A stretch of DNA of 64,000 bases, taken from Shewanella saliphila (GTDB lineage: Bacteria > Pseudomonadota > Gammaproteobacteria > Enterobacterales > Shewanellaceae). Shown in pieces: positions 36,187 to 44,171 of the stretch (positions within the stretch are counted from its first letter, which is position 1; the number at the start of each line of letters is the position of its first letter). The notes beneath the pieces were generated by a model that was not told where the DNA came from, did no database searches, and worked only from the letters and a program-made list of their open reading frames with translations. The stretch lies in NCBI RefSeq assembly GCF_014648295.1, contig NZ_BMQV01000014.1, positions 1-64,000 of the forward strand, in the 5' to 3' direction. The position numbers and the translations under genes were made by a program.

Positions 36187-37527
36187 CTATTTAAAATGAA
36201 TATTAACTAACAACCCTGGGTTATTGTCGTGTAATGAAATAGTGGCTTTATGACGCGATAAAATGGCTTTTACCATCGACAAGCCCAAGCCAGTCCCTTT
36301 GTAGTGACGGCTCGGGTCTAGACGCACAAGGCGGTCAAATACTCGCTCTTTATCTTCATCAACAATCCCTGGGCCATTATCACTAATTTGGATATGTTTA
36401 CCACGCTGCTTAATGCAAATGGATGCACCAACCGGTGAATACTTAATTGCATTATCGACCAGATTAAATAGCGCTTGGAATAACAGGTATTTATCACCAT
36501 TAATCTGCACGTCATTTTCAAGTGAAATGTCTAGCACCTGGTCGCGAGACTCGGCAATCACTTCGGCCATTTCAAATAAGTCTTGGCAAATTTGTTGTAA
36601 GCTCACTGGTTGTAAATCGAGCGTTTGCTGGCCTTCTTCTATTCGAGTTAATGACAACATTGCATCGAAGGTGCCTAAACAATGGTCTAACTCTTCAAGT
36701 AACTCTGCGCTAGCATCGGCCAGCTCGTTGGTGGGTTTGTCAGCGAGCTGTTCAATACCTATTCGCAAATGCGATAGCGGCGTACGCAGGTCATGGGCGA
36801 TATTATCTGTCACGCCCCGCACCGCACGTAAGTTTTGTTCTAGGGTGTCTAACACTAAATTAAATTGTCGCGCTAGCATATCAAACTCATCCTGGCTGTC
36901 GCTGACAGGCAAGCGAGTTTCGTAATGTCCGGCCTCAATTTGCTCGCTCAAACGGTTATATTCGACCAGTCGTCTAAGGATGGCTTTTGAGAAAATATAC
37001 CCCAACGCCAGCGTTAAGCCTAAAGTGAATGCCACCGCCCAAAATGCCGCATTGATAAACTTTTCAATGAGAGTTGCTAGGTGATCGGTACGGGTGGCAA
37101 TCAATACAGGGCCGTAACGGGTAATCACCAGGCCACCGGTCAAAATATGTAATTTATCAGGGCCACCGGTAAAAATAGGAAAGTCTTTGGTTTCGGGGAG
37201 TTGCGGCATGTTTTCAGGCAAAAAAGTTAATGCCCCAACCATGTCGACACTGTTACGCCATGCAATTAATGCGGTTTTAGGATCGGCGGCGCGAATTTGC
37301 GCCGCAAAACTGCGGCGATTCACGGTTAACGCTAACTGCTGATATCGCTGCATTTCGGCGGCTAGGTGCTTATCTACCTGGTTTTGTTGTTCAATGACCA
37401 ACTGTCGATAAAGGCTTAATACCAACATCACAATTAAAATGGTCACTAACGTCGAGAAGATAAGCGTGATGCGCCACGCACTACTTTGATAAGGCTTAAT
37501 GGCCTTTGCAGAGGCGATAACCCGCAC
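36187..37527 (-). CDS. Two-component sensor histidine kinase
   Basis: 446 aa. A membrane segment at about 18-42, a periplasmic loop to about 155, and a second segment at about 160-180 followed by HAMP. The dimerisation/phosphoacceptor box is DNIAHDLRTPLSHL (His phosphorylated) and the ATPase N, G1 and G2 boxes are NLVDNAIKYSP, ISDNGPGIVDED and GTGLGLSMVKAIL. It uses a GTG start inside the end of the response-regulator gene (32-nt overlap), so they are translated together. The signal is unknown; the upstream PepSY-like periplasmic protein is a candidate input. Confidence 0.9.
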   Translation of the reverse strand: MRVIASAKAIKPYQSSAWRITLIFSTLVTILIVMLVLSLYRQLVIEQQNQVDKHLAAEMQRYQQLALTVNRRSFAAQIRAADPKTALIAWRNSVDMVGALTFLPENMPQLPETKDFPIFTGGPDKLHILTGGLVITRYGPVLIATRTDHLATLIEKFINAAFWAVAFTLGLTLALGYIFSKAILRRLVEYNRLSEQIEAGHYETRLPVSDSQDEFDMLARQFNLVLDTLEQNLRAVRGVTDNIAHDLRTPLSHLRIGIEQLADKPTNELADASAELLEELDHCLGTFDAMLSLTRIEEGQQTLDLQPVSLQQICQDLFEMAEVIAESRDQVLDISLENDVQINGDKYLLFQALFNLVDNAIKYSPVGASICIKQRGKHIQISDNGPGIVDEDKERVFDRLVRLDPSRHYKGTGLGLSMVKAILSRHKATISLHDNNPGLLVNIHFK

Positions 37528-38179
37528 CCCTTACTGTTTCAATTAACTCACCGTGTCCAAGTTCTTCAAACTTACGACGCAGTTTTGCAATATGCACATC
37601 AATCACATTGGTACGAGGGTCAAAGTGGTAATCCCACACCGCTTCAAACAACAGTGTACGGCTTATCACTTGGTTAGGATGTTCCATGAGGTATTTGAGT
37701 AACTGAAACTCTTTTGGTTGCAGCATTAACTCGTTGTCATCGAGGGTCACTTTACGCGTTAGCAGCTCCATTTTTAAGCCGCCGACTTCAATATCGGTAG
37801 CCGCGGGTTCGATAACATTACGTTGAACCAGTTTCTCAGCACGCACCAATAACTCAGCAAATGCAAACGGCTTGGTCATGTAGTCATCACCGCCGGCACG
37901 CAAGCCTTTTACGCGCTCATCTACATGGCTTAATGCGGATAAAATGAGTACCGGTGTTTTGTTACCGCTGGTGCGTAAGGCTGACAATAACGTCAAACCA
38001 TCAAGCTTAGGTAACATACGGTCTAAAATGAGTAAGTCGTACTGATTGTGCTTGGCTAATGTTAAGCCTTCTTGGCCATCAGTCGCACTGTCTACTTGGT
38101 AATTTTGTGCAGTAAATCCGTCGGCCACATATTTTAACGTAGTGGCATCATCTTCAACCAATAAAATACGCTTAGTCAT
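37496..38179 (-). CDS. OmpR-family response regulator
   Basis: 227 aa from ATG 38179 (MTKRILLVEDD); upstream in-frame residues are not conserved. Receiver domain with phosphoacceptor Asp53 in ILDRMLPKLDG, switch residues in LSALSH and the Lys in MTKPFAF. The C-terminal winged-helix includes EFQLLKYLMEHPNQVISRTLL and NVIDVHIAKLRRK. Partner of the overlapping histidine kinase. Regulon unknown. Confidence 0.92.
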   Translation of the reverse strand: MTKRILLVEDDATTLKYVADGFTAQNYQVDSATDGQEGLTLAKHNQYDLLILDRMLPKLDGLTLLSALRTSGNKTPVLILSALSHVDERVKGLRAGGDDYMTKPFAFAELLVRAEKLVQRNVIEPAATDIEVGGLKMELLTRKVTLDDNELMLQPKEFQLLKYLMEHPNQVISRTLLFEAVWDYHFDPRTNVIDVHIAKLRRKFEELGHGELIETVRGAGYRLCKGH

Positions 38180-38186
38180 AGAGTCT

Positions 38187-38708
38187 TTAATCCCATTTGA
38201 GCAGTGGAAGTGGACGCAGGGTTTCAATGTCGAAAGCAATGGTATTTTTACTATCTTGATTGAGTAATTTTAGTTCGAGATAACTAATAGATAAGTCGTG
38301 GTCCAATTCCGCTTGCGTTAAGTATCCTTGTTGATCTTCAATCGCTAAAGCAACCAGCGCAGAAAACGTCATGTGCTTAGCTTGTAACATTTTAGCGGCA
38401 TTCACAGAGCCGATATCGTCAGAATTATAAGCAGATGATTTTTCGGTTAGCAGTACACCATCTAACGCTCGGTACTGGTATTTACTGATTTCTCGCGCTT
38501 CTACGTTAACCATAGAAATCTTGTAAACCAGTAACCCTTCTTCCACATCAACATCAAAGTCACATATTGTGCCTTTGTCTTGTTGTTCTAATTGCTCCAT
38601 GACCACAATGGGTTTGAGAAACTCACCGTTGATCAATAAAGTGTGCATCGACGGCGTAGCCATCACGGCACAAGGAAGAAAGCATATTGCTAATAGCAAC
38701 CGAACCAT
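38187..38708 (-). CDS. Exported PepSY-like protein upstream of a two-component system
   Basis: 173 aa from ATG 38708 (GAGG upstream). A signal peptide at 1 to about 17 (MVRLLLAICFLPCAVMA). Two PepSY-like stretches can be seen; the second reads ALVALAIEDQQGYLTQAEL then IAFDIETLRPLPLLKWD. PepSY proteins often accompany OmpR/PhoQ-type systems, and this one is 7 bp from the response regulator gene. I infer that it is a periplasmic modulator of the kinase. The domain call is by pattern and not certain. Confidence 0.6.
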   Translation of the reverse strand: MVRLLLAICFLPCAVMATPSMHTLLINGEFLKPIVVMEQLEQQDKGTICDFDVDVEEGLLVYKISMVNVEAREISKYQYRALDGVLLTEKSSAYNSDDIGSVNAAKMLQAKHMTFSALVALAIEDQQGYLTQAELDHDLSISYLELKLLNQDSKNTIAFDIETLRPLPLLKWD

Positions 38709-38844
38709 CACTAGCCTCTATTTGATTGAAAATTTTATTACAGCACTACTCTACCTAAGAGCGGCCAAAGTCCCAAGAAATCTAAGATTAATAATTGATC
38801 ATAAACACCGTAAAACAAGGCCTTCGAGCTTAAATCAACTTGAA

Positions 38845-39951
38845 TTAAGGGGTGTTTAAGATATGAATTTGCTCAGACTTTAACGCGATGGTGGTATGCA
38901 CTCCGCTTTGCAGACCTAACTTTTCGACTAAGTGGGTCGGCACGTCAGCATTAAGCACTGAACCAATCCCCATAACAGCTGCGATAACACGTGACGATTC
39001 GCCCATGACCAATACCGACTCGATCATGACATCAAGCTTATTGATGCTTTTACATAAACGGCCACTGCTGATGGCATTAAAACGAATCCCCTGATTAGGA
39101 ATAACCCAGCGGATTGGTTGGCCCTTTGTCAATGGTGGCGCGCTGTCACTGATAATGAGCTCTTCACCGAGTTTAAACCAGGTCATGTTTCGCTCAATAT
39201 CTTGCTCAACCACTTCACCATCAAAAATATTACGCAAGCCCATTTGGCGAGCCACCGCTTCATCATAAGGATGTGACAGCACTTCAAAAGGTTGACCTTG
39301 TTGGAGCATTTTGCCTTGGCTTATTAACATCATTTTATCGGCGAGCAATAACGCCTCATGGATGTCGTGAGTCACCATCACCACTGGAATGGACAGCTGT
39401 TGCTTTAACCTAGCAAGTTCAATGTACAAACGTTCGCGGGTTTCACGGTCAACCGCCGAAAAAGGCTCGTCGAGTAATAAAATGGCTGGCTCACGAGCCA
39501 ATGCCCTCGCCAACGCCACACGTTGACGCTGACCCCCCGAAAGTTGCGCAGGCAAACGGTTAGGCAAGCCATGTAAATTAACCCGCTCTAGCCAATCTAA
39601 AGCACGCTGTTTACGTTCTGACTTAGGGATATGGTCAAGCCCTGCTATCACATTATCTAACGCCGACAAATGCGGAAATAGGCCAAAATGTTGTGGCATA
39701 TAGCCAATATGGCGCTGCTGCGGTGTTAACGTCACAGCCTCTGCAGAATCAAACCATAAAGCATCACCACATTGAATACGGCCTTGCTTGGGGATTGTTA
39801 GCCCAGCAATCATTCTTAGTAAGGTGGTTTTACCACCCCCCGAAGGCCCTACTACCGCTAACACTTCACCGGCTTTACAGGTAAAGTTTGCCGCCAATGG
39901 GATGGGCAACTCCTGGCTAATATGACAAACAAGATCAGCGTTGTGTGGCAT
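38845..39951 (-). CDS. modC: Molybdate ABC transporter ATP-binding protein ModC
   Basis: 368 aa. Walker A GPSGGGKTTLL, signature LSGGQRQRVALARAL, Walker B ILLLDEPF, H-loop VTHD. The C-terminal TOBE/molybdate-binding domain (about 290-368) has SVLVMGESSRVIAA and ALKSEQIHIL, as in ModC. Powers molybdate import with ModA and ModB. Starts within the last 17 nt of modB, so coupled. Last gene of the moa-mod operon. Confidence 0.94.
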   Translation of the reverse strand: MPHNADLVCHISQELPIPLAANFTCKAGEVLAVVGPSGGGKTTLLRMIAGLTIPKQGRIQCGDALWFDSAEAVTLTPQQRHIGYMPQHFGLFPHLSALDNVIAGLDHIPKSERKQRALDWLERVNLHGLPNRLPAQLSGGQRQRVALARALAREPAILLLDEPFSAVDRETRERLYIELARLKQQLSIPVVMVTHDIHEALLLADKMMLISQGKMLQQGQPFEVLSHPYDEAVARQMGLRNIFDGEVVEQDIERNMTWFKLGEELIISDSAPPLTKGQPIRWVIPNQGIRFNAISSGRLCKSINKLDVMIESVLVMGESSRVIAAVMGIGSVLNADVPTHLVEKLGLQSGVHTTIALKSEQIHILNTP

Positions 39952-40612
39952 TAAGGCCTCCTAAACGCCGCGACATACTGGTTGTTAGTGCCAAAGAACT
40001 CACCGCAAACAGCAACAATACCAATGACATCATGCCTGCGGAGTCAAAGTCGAAGGCTTGCACACTGTCATAAATGGCTATTGAGATCGTTTTGGTTTCG
40101 CCAGCAATATTACCGCCGAGCATCAATACCACACCAAATTCACCTAACACATGGGAGAAGCACAGCACTAATGCAGTTAATACACCAGGCCATACCATAG
40201 GTAACTCGACTTTAAGAAAGATCCGCATACGGCTCATACCACAGCAAGCTGCTGCGTCGCGAATATCAATTGGAATGGTTTCATAAGCACGCTGTATCGG
40301 CTGCACAGCAAAGGGAATATTGACAATAATGGAGGCTATCACTAGCCCAGAGAAATTAAACACCAGTTGTTGGCCAAAAAGCTGCTCAGCAAGGCCGCCG
40401 ATGAAGCTTTGATTACCCAGACCCACCAGCAAGTAATAACCAATGACAGTCGGCGGCAACACTAAGGGCACTAAAATTAATGCTTCTAACCATGATTTAC
40501 CGCGAAATTGAAAGTACGCCAACCCTCGGCCGATGATGATCGCCAACGGAATTAACAACAACACAGTAAAGCTACTGAGTTTGACCGACAGCAACAGCGC
40601 TTGCCAATCCAT
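39935..40612 (-). CDS. modB: Molybdate ABC transporter permease ModB
   Basis: 225 aa, five to six membrane segments. The permease EAA loop is visible in AYETIPIDIRDAAACCGMSRMRIF. ModB-type N-terminus (WQALLLSVKLSSFTVLLLIPLA). The start overlaps the modA stop by one base (TAATG), and its end overlaps modC. Confidence 0.93.
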   Translation of the reverse strand: MDWQALLLSVKLSSFTVLLLIPLAIIIGRGLAYFQFRGKSWLEALILVPLVLPPTVIGYYLLVGLGNQSFIGGLAEQLFGQQLVFNFSGLVIASIIVNIPFAVQPIQRAYETIPIDIRDAAACCGMSRMRIFLKVELPMVWPGVLTALVLCFSHVLGEFGVVLMLGGNIAGETKTISIAIYDSVQAFDFDSAGMMSLVLLLFAVSSLALTTSMSRRLGGLNATQR

Positions 40613-41460
40613 TAGTCGAGCTTCTCTGTTGCTTGCGGTAAATTAAAGCCAAACTCGCTTAGCACTTTTTGCGCTTGTGGGCTTTGCATGTATTGATAAA
40701 AGCGCATTGCGGTTTCAGAAGCATTTGGCATTAATGCCATGCGTTGATTTAATGGCTGGTATAAATGTTCAGGAATAACCACATGGTTAGCCAACTGAGT
40801 AAATTGCGGCGCAAGCACCAAGGACAAAGGTACGATGCCACCTTGAGTCGAACCACTAATGGTAAACTGAGCGGCTTGTGACGCGTTTTCACCAAAAATG
40901 AGCTTAGGTTGCACAGCATCCCATAACCCTTTGGCTTTTAGCACCTCTCGGGCGCGTTCACCGTATGGCGCATGATCGGGATTGGCTATCGCAAAGCGTT
41001 TAAGCTTACCGTCGGTAATAAATTGCCCCAATCCCACCAACTCAGCATCAAGAATTAACGGTGATTGTTTTGGGGCTGCCAGTGCTAAGCGGCCGATGGC
41101 ATAAATAACTCCAGCATCTTGGGTATAACCCGCCTTATGCAATTGCTCTATATAAAACTCATCGGCACTGAGCATCATTTCAAAGGGGGCGCCGTGTTGA
41201 ATTTGAGTGATAAAGTTGCCAGATGAGCCATAACTGATACGAACAGACAAACCGGTTTGTTGTTTGAAATCTTTGGCGATGTCATCAAGGGCAAATTTAA
41301 TATTTGCTGCGGCAGCGATGGCTGGAGTATCGGCAGCTTGAGCAACATGAGTCGGCAATATCACACTCAATAGACCCAATATTAGCGTGAAGGCAATAGC
41401 GTAACACTGGCTTTTGAAACGCTCACCATGAGTAAAAACAGATAACGAAGTAGAAAACAT
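40612..41460 (-). CDS. modA: Periplasmic molybdate-binding protein ModA
   Basis: 282 aa. Signal peptide to about residue 41 (ending AQAA). Mature protein starts AAAANIKFALDDIAKDF; SYGSSGNF and MLSADEFYIEQL are typical molybdate-binding segments. Delivers molybdate to ModBC. Seventy bases downstream of moaE and thus part of the same transcription unit as cofactor synthesis. Confidence 0.93.
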   Translation of the reverse strand: MFSTSLSVFTHGERFKSQCYAIAFTLILGLLSVILPTHVAQAADTPAIAAAANIKFALDDIAKDFKQQTGLSVRISYGSSGNFITQIQHGAPFEMMLSADEFYIEQLHKAGYTQDAGVIYAIGRLALAAPKQSPLILDAELVGLGQFITDGKLKRFAIANPDHAPYGERAREVLKAKGLWDAVQPKLIFGENASQAAQFTISGSTQGGIVPLSLVLAPQFTQLANHVVIPEHLYQPLNQRMALMPNASETAMRFYQYMQSPQAQKVLSEFGFNLPQATEKLD

Positions 41461-41524
41461 TAATAACTGACCTTATTGGTTGAGCAAACAACGGCAGAAT
41501 ATTAGTTAGATTATTTTTGCCACA

Positions 41525-41986
41525 CTATTTTTGCCACATTTTAGCCGCTTGCTCATCACTGTCACGAGCTTCGACCCATTTACTGCCAGTATCATTGGCT
41601 TCAAGTTTCCAAAATGGTGCTTTGGTCTTTAAAAAATCAATTAAAAACTCACATGCAGCAAAGGCAGCCTTACGATGAGCACTGGTGACACCGATAAACA
41701 CAATCTGCTCACCTAGCGCCATCGTGCCGACACGGTGAATAATGGTCACCTTGTTTAATGGCCAGCGCTCACGTGCTTGTTGGCAAATTTGATCTAAGAC
41801 TGACTCGGTCATGCCTGGGTAATGCTCTAACGTTAAATCAGTCACTGCGCTGCCATCATTAAAATCGCGCACTTTACCAATAAAATTGACCACAGCACCA
41901 TCTTGGTTGTCATTGGCTAGTAAGGCATATTCGTCAGCCACACTAAAGTCCTGAGTTTGCACTCTAACAGTTGTTACATTTGTCAT
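41525..41986 (-). CDS. moaE: Molybdopterin synthase catalytic subunit MoaE
   Basis: 153 aa. Adds dithiolene sulfur to cPMP as a heterotetramer with MoaD. Conserved VNFIGKVRDFNDGS, LEHYPGMTESVL, GVTSAHRKAAFAACEF and DFLKTKAPFWKLE with the catalytic lysines. Starts 2 bp after moaD. Confidence 0.95.
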   Translation of the reverse strand: MTNVTTVRVQTQDFSVADEYALLANDNQDGAVVNFIGKVRDFNDGSAVTDLTLEHYPGMTESVLDQICQQARERWPLNKVTIIHRVGTMALGEQIVFIGVTSAHRKAAFAACEFLIDFLKTKAPFWKLEANDTGSKWVEARDSDEQAAKMWQK

Positions 41987-41988
41987 GA

Positions 41989-42237
41989 CTACCCCCCTGT
42001 TACTGGAGGGAAAAAGGCAACTTCATCACCGGCTTTTATCTGGGTATCCCATTGGCTTATCGTTTGATTTACTGCAACAAGTAGCTTATCCGAAGTGAGC
42101 ACTTTAGCCCATTTATCATCGGTTGCAGCTAACGCTGCGCGTAGTTCTTCTGTGGTATGGATATTGGCGCTACTGTGCTCCACTTTCGCGGTACCGAGTA
42201 ACTCGCGGACTTGCGCAAAAAATAATATTTGGATCAT
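41989..42237 (-). CDS. moaD: Molybdopterin synthase sulfur carrier MoaD
   Basis: 82 aa ubiquitin-like protein ending FPPVTGG. The C-terminal GlyGly is adenylated by MoeB (32476-33258) and thiocarboxylated before it donates sulfur in the MoaD-MoaE complex. GAGAG lies upstream of the ATG. Confidence 0.95.
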   Translation of the reverse strand: MIQILFFAQVRELLGTAKVEHSSANIHTTEELRAALAATDDKWAKVLTSDKLLVAVNQTISQWDTQIKAGDEVAFFPPVTGG

Positions 42238-42291
42238 AGTGGTCTCTCAATACATTAATTTGATGACAATAAATAACTTAACTAGCCAATA

Positions 42292-42768
42292 TTAAGCAGT
42301 AAAGTGGCCAGATTTTCCGCCGCGTTTTTCTAGTAATCTCACCTGCGAGATAATCATGTCTTTTTGCACCGCTTTACACATATCGTAAATGGTTAACGCA
42401 GCCACAGACGCAGCGGTTAACGCTTCCATTTCAACACCGGTTTTACCAGATAATTTGCACAAGCTAGTGATATGGACACGGTTATGTTCTGGCTGAGCTT
42501 CAAGCTCAACTTCCACTTTGGTTAACATTAAAGGATGGCATAACGGAATAAGATCTGAAGTCTTTTTAGCGGCTTGAATACCAGCAATACGCGCTGTAGC
42601 AAACACATCACCTTTATGGTGGCTACCGCTCATGATCATCGTTAATGTATCTGCGGCCATGTCGATATATGCTTCAGCTCTGGCTTCGCGTTCGGTCACG
42701 GCTTTCTCAGTGACATCGACCATGTGAGCATTGCCATCGGCATTAATGTGGGTGAAACGATTACTCAT
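42292..42768 (-). CDS. moaC: Cyclic pyranopterin monophosphate synthase MoaC
   Basis: 158 aa. Converts the MoaA product to cPMP. Shows [14 protein letters not shown], the hexamer core AARTAGIQAAK-like block [18 protein letters not shown], and [21 protein letters not shown]. Sits between moaA and moaD; moaB is not in this operon. Confidence 0.95.
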   Translation of the reverse strand: MSNRFTHINADGNAHMVDVTEKAVTEREARAEAYIDMAADTLTMIMSGSHHKGDVFATARIAGIQAAKKTSDLIPLCHPLMLTKVEVELEAQPEHNRVHITSLCKLSGKTGVEMEALTAASVAALTIYDMCKAVQKDMIISQVRLLEKRGGKSGHFTA

Positions 42769-42837
42769 GATATGAATACCTTATCAAATAGAATTTGTAG
42801 GTTAACGACACTTATTTTGAGCTAAGAAAGGTGGCGA

Positions 42838-43818
42838 CTAGCCACCAATAGAGGCTAGATGCTTCGTCACGCCAGTAATGCCTTGATGCAGAAAGTGAGT
42901 TTCTTTCTTTTGCTCTAATTGGCCATGCAAGCGAGTGATTAGTTCATCACGTTGCGATGGTTCTTGCAGTAAGTCGCGTAGATCAACGCCATTTTCAGTA
43001 AATAAGCACAAGTGCAATTTACCTTTGGCAGAGACTCTAAGGCGATTACAACTGGCGCAAAAGTTTTTGGCGTACGGCATAATCAGGCCAATACGGCCTT
43101 GATAATCACTGTGACTGAAGTTTTGTGCGGGGCCATCATCTGCACTCGGTAAATCGTATAACCAGCCTTCTTGCTCAAGCTGCTTTTTAATGTCGATACC
43201 GGCCAAGTGATGGGCATTGAAATAGTCACGACCTAGGCCTGTCTCCATCAGTTCAATGAAGCGCAAATCAATAGGCGTGTGTTTAATCCAATGTAAAAAA
43301 CGCGGTAAATCTTTATCGTTTAAGCCTTTCAATAACACCGCATTAATTTTGACTCGTTCAAACCCCGCCTCAAGTGCTGCATCAATACCACGCATCACTT
43401 GGTCGAATTTATTTTCACCGGTAATTTGGTAAAACATTTTTGGGTCTAAGCTGTCTACTGAGACATTAATACGGCGCAAACCTGCGTCATACCATTCTTT
43501 TGCATGCTGCTGTAAACGATAACCATTAGTGGTCATTGCCACTGTATTGACATTAGGGTTATCAGCAACGATGCGCACGATATCAGTAAAATCTTTGCGA
43601 AGGGTCGGCTCGCCACCTGTGATACGAATTTTTTGCGTGCCCACAGCAGCAAATCCCGCTACGAGATTTTCAATTTCGTTGAGCGTTAAAAAAGTCGGTT
43701 TGCCATCAGGGCGATAGCCATCGGGCAGGCAATAGCTGCATTTGAAATTACAAACGTCAGTGACTGACATCCGTAAATAATGAAATTTTCGTCCAAAATT
43801 GTCTTGTAACTGGGACAT
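42838..43818 (-). CDS. moaA: GTP 3',8-cyclase MoaA (radical SAM)
   Basis: 326 aa. First step of Mo cofactor synthesis from GTP. The radical SAM cluster cysteines are in CNFKCSYC and the second C-terminal cluster in CASCNRLRVSAKGKLHLC. I start at ATG 43818, with GGAAAGG 5-11 nt before it; the frame open to 43902 lies in the riboswitch region. First gene of moaA-C-D-E-modA-B-C. A Moco riboswitch occupies the leader. Confidence 0.95.
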   Translation of the reverse strand: MSQLQDNFGRKFHYLRMSVTDVCNFKCSYCLPDGYRPDGKPTFLTLNEIENLVAGFAAVGTQKIRITGGEPTLRKDFTDIVRIVADNPNVNTVAMTTNGYRLQQHAKEWYDAGLRRINVSVDSLDPKMFYQITGENKFDQVMRGIDAALEAGFERVKINAVLLKGLNDKDLPRFLHWIKHTPIDLRFIELMETGLGRDYFNAHHLAGIDIKKQLEQEGWLYDLPSADDGPAQNFSHSDYQGRIGLIMPYAKNFCASCNRLRVSAKGKLHLCLFTENGVDLRDLLQEPSQRDELITRLHGQLEQKKETHFLHQGITGVTKHLASIGG

Positions 43819-43833
43819 GTTAACCTTTCCAAG

Positions 43834-43938
43834 TGTGGGAGGTAAGTGCATTTCTTTACTCACCCCGGTGGCAAAATTACCACGGCAAAATGCCCATATC
43901 ATTGACGTAGGACAAAAAGCTCGGAGAACCGTCAGACC
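43834..43938 (-). ncRNA. Moco (molybdenum cofactor) riboswitch in the moaA leader
   Basis: The leader read on the minus strand has, in order, CTCCGAGC (43926-43919), ACGTCAATGATATGGGCA, TTTTGCCGTGGTAATTTTGC, CACCGGGGTGAG, then a 3' pairing segment. GGCA/TGCC and GTGG/CCAC stems and the unpaired ACGTCAATGA block match the Moco RNA motif that precedes moaA in E. coli. It would turn down this Mo cofactor synthesis and molybdate uptake operon when cofactor is plentiful. The exact boundaries are estimates; a covariance-model search (Rfam Moco RNA) would settle it. Confidence 0.82.
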
Positions 43939-43940
43939 TA

Positions 43941-43968
43941 ATTATAGGCTTATTTGTAGGTTTACAAA
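43941..43968 (-). promoter_or_regulatory. moaA promoter
   Basis: Minus strand TTTGTA (43968-43963), 16 bp, TATAAT (43946-43941). Transcription would start about 43934, giving a leader of roughly 115 nt that holds the riboswitch. Confidence 0.65.
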
Positions 43969-43969
43969 T
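43952..43969. promoter_or_regulatory. Inverted repeat over the moaA -35
   Basis: ATTTGTA-N4-TACAAAT, a perfect 7-bp inverted repeat (43952-43958 and 43963-43969), covers the -35 element. Position suits a repressor. It resembles no ModE, FNR or CRP consensus that I know. Confidence 0.5.
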
Positions 43970-44096
43970 ACCCCTTTAGATGAATATCTTATTCAAAATC
44001 ACTAAATCGTTAACTATTTGTGACTCGACTCACGCTGATAAGATTGTGTTTGCCCCTGTGACAAAAGCAAATTTTGCGGTAAGGTGAGTAAAAGGA

Positions 44097-44110
44097 TAAA
44101 CGATCGTTTA
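44097..44110. promoter_or_regulatory. PsrA-type operator upstream of ETF-QO gene
   Basis: TAAACGATCGTTTA is a perfect palindrome. It fits the PsrA box described in Pseudomonas, AAAC-N2 to 4-GTTT (usually flanked by G/C). It is 62 bp upstream of the ETF-QO start. PsrA represses fatty acid oxidation genes, which feed electrons to this enzyme. A TTGCGG at 44075-44080 could be the -35, with the palindrome over the -10. Confidence 0.5.
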
Positions 44111-44171
44111 ACTATCGTGATAAAAAAACAATAAACCCGCACGCTAACGGGAAACTTTGAAAGGTGAGAAC

